Origin: Paracoccus sp. DMF-8
GTDB taxonomy: Bacteria; Pseudomonadota; Alphaproteobacteria; Rhodobacterales; Rhodobacteraceae
Direction of reading: 5' to 3'
Length of the DNA stretch: 64,000 nucleotides
NCBI RefSeq assembly: GCF_029309835.1
Contig: NZ_JARJHL010000005.1
Coordinates: 434,001 to 498,000 of the forward strand
The notes beneath the pieces were generated by a model. The model was not told where the DNA came from. It made no database searches and saw nothing but the letters and a program-made list of their open reading frames with translations. How positions within the stretch are numbered: the stretch's first letter is position 1; each line of letters opens with the position of its first letter. Position numbers and translations under genes: made by a program. This document shows, piece by piece, positions 1-9,251 of this stretch.

Positions 1-96
1 CCCCGCCCCGCGCGCCCGATGCCGAATGGCCGCCAAAGCCGGAAGCTGGCCCAACGTCACGCCCGAAACGGGCGCGAACTGGTCGTGGCGGATTGA
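1..96 (+). CDS. 3' end of an unidentified gene (partial)
   Basis: The frame that is open from the window edge ends in ELVVAD followed by TGA at 94-96. A strong hairpin terminator begins four bases later, which supports a real gene end here. About 31 basic, arginine-rich residues are visible and no domain can be named. G or C dominates third codon positions, but a second frame through the same bases is also GC3-rich, so the frame assignment is tentative. Confidence 0.3.
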   Translation, partial: PRPARPMPNGRQSRKLAQRHARNGRELVVAD

Positions 97-99
97 TGC

Positions 100-133
100 A
101 AAGGGGCCTGCCCGATATCCGGCAGGCCCCTTT
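100..133. terminator. bidirectional intrinsic terminator
   Basis: A perfect 13-bp stem pairs AAAGGGGCCTGCC (100-112) with GGCAGGCCCCTTT (121-133) around an 8-nt loop. It lies between a plus-strand gene end (96) and the minus-strand 5'-nucleotidase stop (139-141), so it can serve both convergent genes. The U tract is short in both directions. Confidence 0.75.
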
Positions 134-138
134 GTCCT

Positions 139-1737
139 TCATTTGACGGTGATGCGCCCGTCCAGTTTCGGCGCGAATTCAGTCCCTTGCCGCGCCAGAT
201 GCTCCGCCAGAACATCCGCCAGATCCGGCCCGAAATCATAGGCATTCATGCCGGCGGTTTCAAAGATGTCATAACCATCCCCGCCGCCTCGCATATAGTT
301 GTTCGACACGACGCCATAGACATGGGCCGGATCAATCGGCCCCCATTCCGTGCCCTTGCGGACCTGCACATCGCTGATGCGCTTGCCCGCCGGGGCTGCC
401 GGATCGACCGTATATTTCAGCCCCGCGACCTGCGCAAAACGCCCTGCCGCATTTTCATATTGGCTGGCGCCGTTTTCCAGCGCGGCAATGACATCGCTGC
501 CCTTCAGTTCAAAGGTGGAAAGCGTGTTCTGAAAGGGCAGCACGGTCAGGACATCGCCCATCGTCACCTGCCCCGCCGGGATCGAGGCGCGCAGCCCGCC
601 GCCGTTCAGGATGGCAATCGTCACGCCCTGCCCCTTGACCCGGTCCAGCATTGCATCGGCGACCAAGGTGCCCATCTCGCATTCGCGGACACGACAGGAT
701 TCGCGCGCGCCATCAATCGGTGCCGCAATCGTCGCGACAACCCTTTGTTTCAACTCATCAATGGGGGCCGACATTTCCGCAACCCGCGCCGCGATCTGCG
801 CATCGGGCTGGACCGAGGCATCCAGCAAAATCGGCTGTCCTTCGGCCTTGGTCAGCGTGCCTTCGTCATCCCAGCTCAGGGTCAGATGGCCCAGATATTT
901 GCCATAGGCATAGGCGGTTGCCACGGGAACGCCCGCGCCCTCGGCAGGCTGGACCATCGTCGGATAGGGGCCGGCCGCACCTTCCATGTCACCCAGAAGC
1001 GTATGGCTGTGACCGCCGATGATCGCATCAATCCCCGGCACCTGTTCGGCGAATTCGATATCGCGCCTGTAGCCGCTGTGGGTCAGGGCGATGATCTTGC
1101 TGATACCGGCATCGGTCAGTTCCGACACGTCACCCTTCAGGCTTTCGATATCATCGGTAAAGATAACCTGATCGCCCGGTGATGCCGTTTCCGGGGTGTC
1201 CATCGCCAAAGCCGAAACGATACCGATCTTTTCGCCGCCCACCTCCAGCGTGACGGTGCCCGCAACCTGATCGCGCAGAATATCGGATTGCGACAGGTCC
1301 AGATTGCCCGAGGTGACGGGAAAATCGACACCTTCGGTCAGAATGCGCAGCCCTTCGGGGCCGTCGTCGAATTCGTGATTGCCGACCGCCATGGCGTCAA
1401 AGCCGATGGCGCGCATGAATTCGACCGTGTCCTTGCCCTTGTAGGTCGTGTAAAACAGGCTGCCCTGATACTGATCGCCCGCATCCAGAACGATGACATT
1501 CTGGCCATCGGCCTTCAACTGATCGCGCAACTCCCGGATCTTGGCCGCAACCCGCGCGACCCCGCCAAAGCATTCGCCCTTGGCATCGGTTTCCGCGTCA
1601 CAGGTGCTGTCGAAACCGTTGATCGGCTCGATCCGGCTATGAAAATCATTGATATGAAGAACATGCAGCGTGTAATCGGCCTGGGCCACGCCCGCGCATG
1701 TCATCACACAGCATGTCGCGAGTAACCACCGTTTCAT
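139..1737 (-). CDS. bifunctional metallophosphatase/5'-nucleotidase (UshA/NT5E-like), periplasmic
   Basis: Predicted periplasmic enzyme of 532 residues that hydrolyses nucleotides or related phosphoesters. The N-terminus MKRWLLATCCVMTCAGVAQA is a signal peptide. The metallophosphatase domain follows, with INDFHSR, GDQYQG, GNHEFDDG and GGHSHT metal-binding motifs in the expected order. The C-terminal 5'-nucleotidase substrate domain contains NGGGLRASIPAG. I chose the ATG at 1737 because GGGGG sits about six bases upstream; an ATG six bases earlier (1743) is equally readable. The frame stays open upstream to 1896, but that part lacks signal-peptide character. The gene is monocistronic, and the hairpin at 100-133 ends it. 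The exact substrate cannot be told from sequence. Confidence 0.9.
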   Translation of the reverse strand: MKRWLLATCCVMTCAGVAQADYTLHVLHINDFHSRIEPINGFDSTCDAETDAKGECFGGVARVAAKIRELRDQLKADGQNVIVLDAGDQYQGSLFYTTYKGKDTVEFMRAIGFDAMAVGNHEFDDGPEGLRILTEGVDFPVTSGNLDLSQSDILRDQVAGTVTLEVGGEKIGIVSALAMDTPETASPGDQVIFTDDIESLKGDVSELTDAGISKIIALTHSGYRRDIEFAEQVPGIDAIIGGHSHTLLGDMEGAAGPYPTMVQPAEGAGVPVATAYAYGKYLGHLTLSWDDEGTLTKAEGQPILLDASVQPDAQIAARVAEMSAPIDELKQRVVATIAAPIDGARESCRVRECEMGTLVADAMLDRVKGQGVTIAILNGGGLRASIPAGQVTMGDVLTVLPFQNTLSTFELKGSDVIAALENGASQYENAAGRFAQVAGLKYTVDPAAPAGKRISDVQVRKGTEWGPIDPAHVYGVVSNNYMRGGGDGYDIFETAGMNAYDFGPDLADVLAEHLARQGTEFAPKLDGRITVK

Positions 1738-1894
1738 CACCATCCCCCAAAGAAAAGCGCAATGTGCGGGCAGATTGGTCGATGCTGATGAAGCGGTCAA
1801 CGCGCCCCGGCGGGTTTCCTGCGATCTTCGCGCAAACGTCAACAGCCCGGCAAAGGCGCTTGACCCTTGCCGCGCGTCACAGCAAGAACCGCAC

Positions 1895-2233
1895 ATGCGT
1901 ATCTACAAAGTTCTTCGTCACGACGAATATCGGGCCCTGATCTCGGCCGGTCGCAGCAGCGGCGCGCCGGTCGATCTGGCCGATGGCTATATCCACCTCT
2001 CCACGGGCGCGCAGCTAGACGAAACGCTGGCCAGGCATTTTGCGGGCGAAACCGGCCTGATGTTGCTGGAACTGGAAAGCGACGCGCTGGCCCCCCTGAA
2101 ATGGGAGCCTTCTCGCGGGGGCGCGCTGTTTCCCCATCTTTACCGCGAGTTGCGCAAGGATGACGTCCTGCGCGAAACGGCGCTGAAGCCCGGCCCCGAT
2201 GGCCGGATGATCGGAGAATTCTCATGGGATTGA
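1895..2233 (+). CDS. DUF952 domain-containing protein
   Basis: Small cytosolic protein of 112 residues. The DUF952 signature is visible: the start [12 protein letters not shown], then [15 protein letters not shown], and [19 protein letters not shown] near the end. Function is unknown; the fold has been compared to ADP-ribosyltransferase/glutathione-transferase-like families, but no activity is established. The frame is open further upstream, but the conserved family N-terminus begins at this ATG. The last 10 bases overlap pyrD, so the two are almost certainly co-transcribed and translationally coupled. Confidence 0.88.
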   Translation: MRIYKVLRHDEYRALISAGRSSGAPVDLADGYIHLSTGAQLDETLARHFAGETGLMLLELESDALAPLKWEPSRGGALFPHLYRELRKDDVLRETALKPGPDGRMIGEFSWD

Positions 2234-3282
2234 TCGAGAAAATCGGCCTGTCGGCACTGCATCGGCTGGACCCGGAACGCGCGCATGACCTGTCGATCAA
2301 GGCGCTTTCGCTTGGCCTTGTGCCGCTGCCCGACAAGCCCTTTTCGACGCCCCGGCTGCAAACCGAAATCGCCGGTCTGGCGCTCGACAACCCGCTTGGG
2401 CTGGCGGCGGGCTATGACAAGAACGCCCGCGTCGTCGCCCCCCTGATGAAGGTCGGTTTCGGCTTTGTCGAGGTCGGCGCCGCCACCCCCCTGCCCCAGC
2501 CCGGCAACCCCAGGCCACGGCTGTTCCGCCTGTCGCAGGACCGCGCGATCATCAACCGTTTCGGCTTCAACAATCAGGGGGTCGATGCCATCGCGCAGCG
2601 TCTGGCGTCCCGTCCCGTGGGCGTCCCCGTCGGGCTGAACATCGGCGCCAACAAGACCTCGACCGACCGCAGCGCCGATTTCGCAACCGTGGTGCGCAAG
2701 GCGGGCGAGACGGTGGATTTCGTCACCGTCAACGTATCGTCCCCGAATACCGAAAAGCTGCGCGACCTGCAGGGGCCTGATGCGCTGGCCGCGCTGCTGG
2801 ATGGCGTGATGCAGGCGCGCGACGCGCTGTCACGGCGCCCCAGGGTCTTTGTCAAGATCGCGCCCGACCTTGATCCGCAAGGGCTGAGCGATCTTGCCGC
2901 CGTTGCGCTGAATGCCGGGATCGATGCGATCATCGCCACCAATACGACGCTGTCGCGCGACGGCCTGAGCGATGATCAGGCACGCGAAGCGGGCGGACTG
3001 TCGGGCAGCCCGCTGTTCCAGATCTCGACCCATATCCTCGCCCGGCTCTATCGTGAAACCGGGGGGCGGATTCCGCTGATCGGTGTTGGCGGCATCACCT
3101 CATCCGATGATGCCTGGCAAAAGATCCGTGCCGGGGCATCTGCCCTCCAGATCTATTCCGCGCTGATTTATCAGGGTTTTTCGCTGACGGCGCGAATCCT
3201 GCAGGAACTCGACGCACGGCTGGCAGCGGAAAACGTCACCTTGCAGGAACTGACCGGCAGCGGCTGCGACGACTGGCTGTGA
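2224..3282 (+). CDS. pyrD: quinone-dependent dihydroorotate dehydrogenase (class 2)
   Basis: Catalyses oxidation of dihydroorotate to orotate, the fourth step of UMP synthesis, passing electrons to membrane quinone. The 352 residues match class 2 enzymes. The N-terminal helical membrane-association segment (about 1-45) precedes the FMN-binding barrel. Visible motifs are [49 protein letters not shown] and LIGVGGI. GGAG precedes the ATG at a good distance and lies inside the upstream DUF952 gene. The stop overlaps a small GGCTGT-GATG-ACAGCC hairpin (3275-3290) with no U tract. It converges on cysE 13 bases away. Confidence 0.97.
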   Translation: MGLIEKIGLSALHRLDPERAHDLSIKALSLGLVPLPDKPFSTPRLQTEIAGLALDNPLGLAAGYDKNARVVAPLMKVGFGFVEVGAATPLPQPGNPRPRLFRLSQDRAIINRFGFNNQGVDAIAQRLASRPVGVPVGLNIGANKTSTDRSADFATVVRKAGETVDFVTVNVSSPNTEKLRDLQGPDALAALLDGVMQARDALSRRPRVFVKIAPDLDPQGLSDLAAVALNAGIDAIIATNTTLSRDGLSDDQAREAGGLSGSPLFQISTHILARLYRETGGRIPLIGVGGITSSDDAWQKIRAGASALQIYSALIYQGFSLTARILQELDARLAAENVTLQELTGSGCDDWL

Positions 3283-3295
3283 TGACAGCCGCCGC

Positions 3296-4138
3296 CTAGA
3301 AAACCCCGTCCAGTCCCAAAAGCTGGTTCATCGTCCCGGACGGATCCGAACAGCCCGCATCGCCAACGATCCGGGCGGGAACGCCTGCGACCGTCTTGCA
3401 GGGGGGGACATCGCTCAGCACGACCGAACCGGCGGCGATTCGCGAACGATGCCCGACCTGAATATTGCCCAGCACCTTGGCCCCGGCGCCGATCATGACG
3501 CCATTGCCGATTTTCGGATGGCGGTCGCCATCCTCTTTGCCAGTGCCGCCAAGCGTCACGGAATGCAGCATCGACACGTCATTGCCGACCACCGCAGTTT
3601 CGCCGATGACAATGGAATGGGCGTGGTCGATCATCACCCCCGTGCCGATCCGTGCCGCCGGGTGGATATCGACGCCAAAGGCCTCGGAGCAGCGCATCTG
3701 CACGAAATAGGCCATGTCATGGCGCCCGCAGTCCCACAGCCAATGCCCGATCCGATAAGCCTGCAGCGCCTGATAGCCCTTGAAGAACAGGATCGGTTGC
3801 ATCAGCCGATGGGTCGCCGGGTCGCGGTCATAGACCGCTTCCAGATCGGCCCTTGCCGCCGCAGCAAGGGCCGGATCGCTGGCATAGGCCTCATCCGCCA
3901 GTTCACGCAGCAACTGCTCGCTCATCTCGCGAGAGGACAGTTTCAGCGAAAACCGATAGGCCAGCGCGGCCTTGAAGGTAGCGTGATGCAAAAGCCCGGC
4001 ATGGATCAGCGCACCCAGCAACGGCTCTTCGCGCACGGCGACACGCGCCTCTCGCTGGATGCGTGTCCACAAGGGATCATGCGTGGACGGGGCTTCCCCC
4101 GTGGCGGCGGCTATGGCGATCTTACCTGGCACGTTCAT
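3296..4138 (-). CDS. cysE: serine O-acetyltransferase
   Basis: Transfers acetyl from acetyl-CoA to L-serine, giving O-acetylserine for cysteine synthesis. The 280 residues hold the alpha-helical N-terminal SATase domain (about 15-140) and a left-handed beta-helix of hexapeptide repeats. VDIHPAARIGTGVMIDHAHS and SVTLGGTGKEDGDRHPKIG carry catalytic and CoA-loop residues. The C-terminus ends MNQLLGLDGVF, with the terminal hydrophobic residues often seen in enzymes that bind cysteine synthase. It lies 62 bases downstream of the DUF2793 gene, at the end of the GTA cluster. A cysE gene beside the GTA cluster fits what I recall of Rhodobacter, which I could not check. Confidence 0.96.
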   Translation of the reverse strand: MNVPGKIAIAAATGEAPSTHDPLWTRIQREARVAVREEPLLGALIHAGLLHHATFKAALAYRFSLKLSSREMSEQLLRELADEAYASDPALAAAARADLEAVYDRDPATHRLMQPILFFKGYQALQAYRIGHWLWDCGRHDMAYFVQMRCSEAFGVDIHPAARIGTGVMIDHAHSIVIGETAVVGNDVSMLHSVTLGGTGKEDGDRHPKIGNGVMIGAGAKVLGNIQVGHRSRIAAGSVVLSDVPPCKTVAGVPARIVGDAGCSDPSGTMNQLLGLDGVF

Positions 4139-4200
4139 CCTGTATCAGCAGCGTTCCGCAGTTATTTTATCCCATCAAGATGGGGACGGAAAGGCGAAGA

Positions 4201-4914
4201 TCAATCCGGAATGCGCAACTCCAGCCAATGAGCGACCAGCCGGACCCGTCCGGCAGCGAATTGACCGCCGGTCGCGGACAGGATGACCGGCGACAGATCC
4301 CAATAGGTCAGGGGCTGGGACAGGATGCCGCGCCCCCAGGAATTCAGCCCCGTGCCCAGCCCCTGACCAAAGCGGTCATCGGCGCCCTGCGTGCCAAGAC
4401 GCCAGCTTGTCAGCGTGCCGGTGATCTGCTGGGTGACGCGGGCGGTGACGCCCAGCATCATCGCACCCGGCGGAATCAGCAGGTCGGACTGGACGACCGC
4501 GCCGGCCGTCAGCGTCACCTCGACCGTCTGCTGCATGGCGATCAGCCCCGACCCATGCGTGCCAAGGTTGACGGCGCCGGCAATCCATCCCGTGCCGTCG
4601 TGAATCGCGCCGCCCCCCTGATCCAGCACAAAGGCGCGCGCCCCCGCCCGCGGGGTGACAAAGACCCAGCCGCCGTTCGCGCCGATCGCGATCTTGCCGC
4701 CCTGCCCCGCCCGGGCATTTTCCGCCGCCGCAGGCACGCCCCAGCACATGCCGTCGACCACGGTGGCGGGCGGCGTCACGCGCTGAAGGCTTTGCAGGAC
4801 CAGATCGACCATCCCGTCCAGACGCATCAGCGCGTCATTGACCGTGACATGTTTCTGCGCCTGCGCGGGCATCAGCAGCGGAAGGTCATGGTTTGCGGTG
4901 GCGTTCTCAGACAT
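4201..4914 (-). CDS. DUF2793 domain-containing protein, putative GTA tail-fibre/attachment protein
   Basis: A 237-residue protein with the DUF2793 signature at its N-terminus (LPLLMPAQAQKHVTVNDAL) and a C-terminal half rich in beta-strand-like Gly/Val/Thr sequence. I chose the ATG at 4914 because AGGAGAG lies just upstream; an ATG at 4932 would add six residues. DUF2793 proteins are typical of Rhodobacterales phage and GTA loci, and a tail-fibre role is inferred from that and from the position directly after the tail-tip gene. No enzyme motif is visible. It ends 62 bases before cysE. Family assignment is firm; the fibre role is inference. Confidence 0.82.
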   Translation of the reverse strand: MSENATANHDLPLLMPAQAQKHVTVNDALMRLDGMVDLVLQSLQRVTPPATVVDGMCWGVPAAAENARAGQGGKIAIGANGGWVFVTPRAGARAFVLDQGGGAIHDGTGWIAGAVNLGTHGSGLIAMQQTVEVTLTAGAVVQSDLLIPPGAMMLGVTARVTQQITGTLTSWRLGTQGADDRFGQGLGTGLNSWGRGILSQPLTYWDLSPVILSATGGQFAAGRVRLVAHWLELRIPD

Positions 4915-4999
4915 GGATCTCTCTCCTGACAAAGGGGCCCGGTCCGAATTCGTCGGACAATTGGGCGATCTCTATGGCAAAGCTGCCCCTGGCAGCCGC

Positions 5000-7900
5000 C
5001 TAGTCCCACAGCGCCTGTGGAACCGTCCAGCGCGGAACCGAAACGCTGGCCTGCCCCAGAACCGTGGCGGCGCGGGTCAGCCGGACCGAATAGGCCTCCT
5101 GGCTTTCGCCTAGCGGGATGTCGGGACCGTCCCAGCCATCGGCCGAAATCCGGCTGCGCCGGATCCAGCTGACCTCGCGCCCCCGGATCGTGACATGGCA
5201 GGGGGCCAGCGGACGCAGCCCTGCGCCGCGAAACGCCTGCGCGATATGGACAAAGCTCGCATCGTCGGGGTTGCGGCTGGCGGGACCAATGCGCCAATGC
5301 CGCATCTGCCCGCGTGCCGAAGGCGCCAGATCGACCTGCGTCACAGCCCGGTCGATGACCACGACCTTGCTGCCGGCCGGCCAGACGGCGGGCATGAAGG
5401 CATCCGTCCCCGCCTGACCGCGCAGCCGCATCGACACATCCCACAGGCCGGGCGCGATCAGCTGCGCATCGGCGAATTGCAGCAACTCCCACCCTTCGGG
5501 CGTGCCATCGCCGATCGCGATCAGATTGGCCCCCGACATCAGCGCCGATGGCGTGGCCGAGCGCAGATTGCCGCCCTTCAGCCGCAAACGCAGCGCAGGC
5601 CCGCGATCCCAGGCCCCCGGTCGCGCGGCGTCCAGCGGCGTGACCGTTTCCCCCATGATCGCAGGCAGGCCAAGGCGGGTGTTCATGTCGTAGCCACCCG
5701 CCTCCTGCGGCGACATCCAGACCGCGACCGAACCGGGCCAGGGCGTCGCCGTGGCCGCGACATGCGGCGCATGAGGCTGCTCGTCCCCCCGCAGCAGCGG
5801 CAGGTCCAGAAACACCGGCCAAACCGGAATCGGGGCCGAGAACTGCCGCAGCAGGGTCGCATCCTCGGTCCCTTCGGTCGGGCGATAAACACCCGGCTCG
5901 ACCCGAACCGCATCGACGACCAGGGCACCCGCACGCTCGACACGGTCGATGCGCCAGCGCCGGGTTTCGGCGCGATCCTCGCGCAGCCGCACGACATCGC
6001 CCGGACCCAGATCCCCAAGGGACGGCGGCAGGGCAAAGCGCATGCTGTCACGCGCCACCACCGCCTCGGACAGCCAGCGTTCGGCCATGCCCCGCCCTTC
6101 GGCGCGGGTCAGGCTCATCGGCAATTCGCTGTCCGAAACCGCCTGAAAATCGGCGCCGGGCAGCATCGTTTCAGCGGTGCCGACCGCGTAATCGCCACCC
6201 GCCTGAACATGGGTCAGACGGATGCGACCGGCGATCTCTGCCTCGGCGGCGCGCAAGACCTCGGTGCTCGTAACGTTTTCCGCCAGCGCCAGATCGTCCG
6301 GCCCCAGTTCGGCGGTGACACGCGCATCGCGCATGACGAACCGCAGGGTGCCATCGCGTTCCACCGCATCGAAACCATGGGCCAGCATCAGGGTCTGCAA
6401 CATCCCCCGACCGCTTTCGGCCCCGCCCGGCGCATAGCCCCGCACGATCCCGTGCAAGGCCGAGGTGTCGAAATGCCGGACACCCGCCTCGCGGCAGATT
6501 TCGGCCACCACATCGGCCAGCGGCACGGACGAGGCGCGACCGTTCAGCCAGTGCCCCCGCTCCCACGCCGGGCCATCCGACCACAGATCGGTGCGCGCGG
6601 GAAAGGCCGGATAGGGCCGCGCATCCCAGCACCAGACATGGGCGCGCGACATGTCGATCATCCGCCCCGCCCCGGTCCGGCCGTATTCGGGACGTTCCGG
6701 ATTATTGGCCGGATCGTTCCAGAATTCGGTCATCGCGCGGATATAGCCCTGCTGGATGACATCATCGCGCCGCCCGTCCGAATAATGGGGCAGCATCGAT
6801 TCCGAACTCATCGCATCCAGAAACTTGTTGGGCTGGTTGGTGCCCTTGTCCAGCGCCGCGCAACCCATTTCGGTGAACCAGACGGGTTTGGAATTCGGCA
6901 CCCATGCCGTGGCCTGTTCCTGACGGATGCCGCCGGGCCGGTCGTGGTGGGGATTGGACCACCAGTTGCGGATATCCTTGTAGCGCCAGACCCAGGGTTC
7001 GTTATATGCGCCATCGGTGATCGGCGTGCGAAGCTGATTGTCGCGGTCGAAATCGCTGGCGTAATACCAGTGATAGCCCTCGCCCCCGGCGACATTGGCG
7101 CGCAGATAGCCTGGCGCATGGATCGTGCCCCAATGCGCATCCAGATGATCGTCACCCGCACGCCAATCGGACAGCGGCATGTAATTGTCGATGCCGATAA
7201 AGTCGATGTTGTCATCGGCCCACAGCGGATCCAGATGAAAGAACAGCTCCCCGCCGCCCGGCTGATAGCCGAAATATTCCGACCAGTCGGCGGCATAGCC
7301 GATCTTGACCTCTTCGCCCAGAATCGCGCGGACATCGGCGGCCAGCAGGCGCAGTTGTTCCACCGCAGGAAAGCTGTTGCCCGGCCCACGGATCTGGGTC
7401 AGCCCAACCATTTCCGACCCGATCAGAAAGCTGTCGATGCCCCCCGCCGCCGCACACAGATGCGCGTAATGCAGGATAAAGCGACGATAGGACCATTCAT
7501 CCGGCCCGCTGTAATGAATTTCGGTGCCCGAGCGGCTGAAATGACCGGCCTGCGCCGTGCCAAAGAACCGCGCGACTTCGGCCACCGCAGCCACGGTCCC
7601 GTCCGTGGTGCCATCGCGTTGCGGTGCAAGGCTGGTCGTGATCCGGCCACGCCATGGCATGACCGGCTGGCCTGCCTGCCCCGACCGGGGGTCGGGCAGG
7701 CTGTTGCCGCGAAACTGCTCCATCAGGATAAAGGGATAGAACACCGCCTTGCGGCCCCCTGTCTTCAGCGCCTCCAGCGCCTGAATGACCGAGGCATCGG
7801 CCGGCGTGCCGCCATAGATCGGGCGGTCCTCGGCCCGCGTCACCTCCATCGCGTCGCCGCGACCGATGCCGCCCGCGCGCCAGACCATCTCGGCGCCCTC

Positions 7901-8797
7901 GACGGCCTTGTCCTCGACCTTGGGGCGCAGGGTGCATTCGCCCACCCGCAGATCGTCGCCAAACCACGACACCACGACCGAAACCGAACCCACCCGCGGC
8001 AACTCGCGCCGCAGGGTGCGCATGGAAACGCCGAAATCGGTCACGTATGCGGGCAGGTTGCGGTTGGTCACACGCCGTTCGCCCAGTCCGAAATCATAGC
8101 TGACCTCGGCCGTGGCAAGGGTGTATTCGCCGGTCGCGGGGATCAGCGCCACGGCCTCGACCTGACGGGCAAGACCCTGCCCACCCTTGGCCAGCCGCAA
8201 GACCTCGAAACTCAGTTGCGGGACACGGTTGCCCCAACGCTGCAACGCCAGATCCTCGATCACGACATAGGCGGTGCCGCGATAGGCGGGCGCGGCCTCG
8301 CCTTCCTGTGCGGCGATGGCCGGGTCGGGCAACTGGCTTTCGTCACCCAGATAGACCCGCATATCCAGATCGTCGACGGCGATTTCCTCGCCATCCGCCC
8401 AGACCCGGCCGATGCCCCGGATCGGCCCCTCGCACAGGGCGACGGCAAAGCTCAGCCGATAGCTGTATTCGGTGACACGCGGCCCCGAACCCTTGCCGCC
8501 GCCCTGTTCGCGCGCGACCTCGACCAAAGGCCCCGCCCAGATCACATGGCCGGGCAGGCGCATCTGGCCCCAAAGCCGCGCAATCGCCGTGCCCTCGCCT
8601 GCGGTCTGGATGCGCATCCGGTCAACGCGCCCCGTCTCAATGGCCTTCGAGCCCTGCCCCAGCAGGCGCTGGTCGATGGCGCGGCCGATGGTGGCGCCGA
8701 CAGCGCGGCCGATGACCGCCCCCGACAGGCCCAGCACCGTTCCGCCGAAGCCCGCGCCAAGCGATGCCCCGACCGCCGAAAGCAGTAACGTAGCCAT
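5000..8797 (-). CDS. orfg15: GTA tail-tip/host-interaction megaprotein, glycoside hydrolase TIM-barrel-like
   Basis: The largest gene of the cluster, 1265 residues, near the expected RcGTA gp15 size. It forms the tail tip and central baseplate region that contacts the recipient cell. The first 100 residues are Gly/Ala-rich and hydrophobic (MATLLLSAVGASLGAGFGGT), like a membrane-active or tip plug. A TIM-barrel-like hydrolase region is visible around residues 400-700, with WSEYFGYQPGGG, IGIDNYMPLSDWR and KPVWFTEMGCAA. A phage-tail-type domain follows (VTRAEDRPIYGG lies before it, LADVVAEICREAGV after). AAGGAT precedes the ATG. The frame is intact throughout. Confidence 0.95.
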   Translation of the reverse strand: MATLLLSAVGASLGAGFGGTVLGLSGAVIGRAVGATIGRAIDQRLLGQGSKAIETGRVDRMRIQTAGEGTAIARLWGQMRLPGHVIWAGPLVEVAREQGGGKGSGPRVTEYSYRLSFAVALCEGPIRGIGRVWADGEEIAVDDLDMRVYLGDESQLPDPAIAAQEGEAAPAYRGTAYVVIEDLALQRWGNRVPQLSFEVLRLAKGGQGLARQVEAVALIPATGEYTLATAEVSYDFGLGERRVTNRNLPAYVTDFGVSMRTLRRELPRVGSVSVVVSWFGDDLRVGECTLRPKVEDKAVEGAEMVWRAGGIGRGDAMEVTRAEDRPIYGGTPADASVIQALEALKTGGRKAVFYPFILMEQFRGNSLPDPRSGQAGQPVMPWRGRITTSLAPQRDGTTDGTVAAVAEVARFFGTAQAGHFSRSGTEIHYSGPDEWSYRRFILHYAHLCAAAGGIDSFLIGSEMVGLTQIRGPGNSFPAVEQLRLLAADVRAILGEEVKIGYAADWSEYFGYQPGGGELFFHLDPLWADDNIDFIGIDNYMPLSDWRAGDDHLDAHWGTIHAPGYLRANVAGGEGYHWYYASDFDRDNQLRTPITDGAYNEPWVWRYKDIRNWWSNPHHDRPGGIRQEQATAWVPNSKPVWFTEMGCAALDKGTNQPNKFLDAMSSESMLPHYSDGRRDDVIQQGYIRAMTEFWNDPANNPERPEYGRTGAGRMIDMSRAHVWCWDARPYPAFPARTDLWSDGPAWERGHWLNGRASSVPLADVVAEICREAGVRHFDTSALHGIVRGYAPGGAESGRGMLQTLMLAHGFDAVERDGTLRFVMRDARVTAELGPDDLALAENVTSTEVLRAAEAEIAGRIRLTHVQAGGDYAVGTAETMLPGADFQAVSDSELPMSLTRAEGRGMAERWLSEAVVARDSMRFALPPSLGDLGPGDVVRLREDRAETRRWRIDRVERAGALVVDAVRVEPGVYRPTEGTEDATLLRQFSAPIPVWPVFLDLPLLRGDEQPHAPHVAATATPWPGSVAVWMSPQEAGGYDMNTRLGLPAIMGETVTPLDAARPGAWDRGPALRLRLKGGNLRSATPSALMSGANLIAIGDGTPEGWELLQFADAQLIAPGLWDVSMRLRGQAGTDAFMPAVWPAGSKVVVIDRAVTQVDLAPSARGQMRHWRIGPASRNPDDASFVHIAQAFRGAGLRPLAPCHVTIRGREVSWIRRSRISADGWDGPDIPLGESQEAYSVRLTRAATVLGQASVSVPRWTVPQALWD

Positions 8798-8822
8798 TGC
8801 GATCCTTCCTTGTGTTCAGAAC

Positions 8823-9248
8823 CTATGCCGCAGGAAAGCGGAAACGCCCCGCGATCCGCGCCCGCCGGGGCTGCGACAGCGGGCTTTCGACCGTGCCGTG
8901 GCGGTCATAGGCATGGATGAAACTGGCACCCGCGCCGATCCCGGCCTGAATGCCCAGATGTTTGGCGACCGCGCCCTGCCGCATGCGAAAGACCAGCAGG
9001 TCGCCCGCCGCCTCGGTCGCAGCCGGTTGCAGATGGCGCAGGGCGCCACCCAGCAAAAGCTCGTCATCGCCCACCTCTCCCCAATCAGGGGTATAGGCCG
9101 GGACGGCTTCGGGTTCGGCGCCATGGATCTCGCGCCAGACCCCGCGCACCAGCCCCAGACAATCCGCCCCCGCCCCCCGGACAGAGGCCTGATGGACATA
9201 GGGCGTGCCGATCCACAGCCGCGCCTGCGCGACAATATCATCCCGCAT
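8823..9248 (-). CDS. orfg14: GTA NlpC/P60-family cell-wall peptidase
   Basis: A 141-residue NlpC/P60-type cysteine peptidase, predicted to cut recipient peptidoglycan during DNA entry. The catalytic cysteine sits in GADCLGLVRGVWRE, and the catalytic histidine in AVAKHLGIQAG. WIGTPYVHQAS near the start is the typical N-terminal helix. It starts five bases after the hub-gene stop and ends 25 bases before the tip gene, in the conserved GTA order 13-14-15. Confidence 0.95.
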   Translation of the reverse strand: MRDDIVAQARLWIGTPYVHQASVRGAGADCLGLVRGVWREIHGAEPEAVPAYTPDWGEVGDDELLLGGALRHLQPAATEAAGDLLVFRMRQGAVAKHLGIQAGIGAGASFIHAYDRHGTVESPLSQPRRARIAGRFRFPAA

Positions 9249-9251
9249 CGC

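Noticed and set aside
5195..8788. A 1197-codon open frame on the plus strand opposite orfg15
   Set aside because: It mirrors the codon structure of the real gene in GC-rich DNA, is His/Arg/Pro/Gln-rich, and has no family features. Similar antisense frames lie opposite yjbH (43607-45751), ntrY (34672-37065) and the SPFH region (23899-26238).
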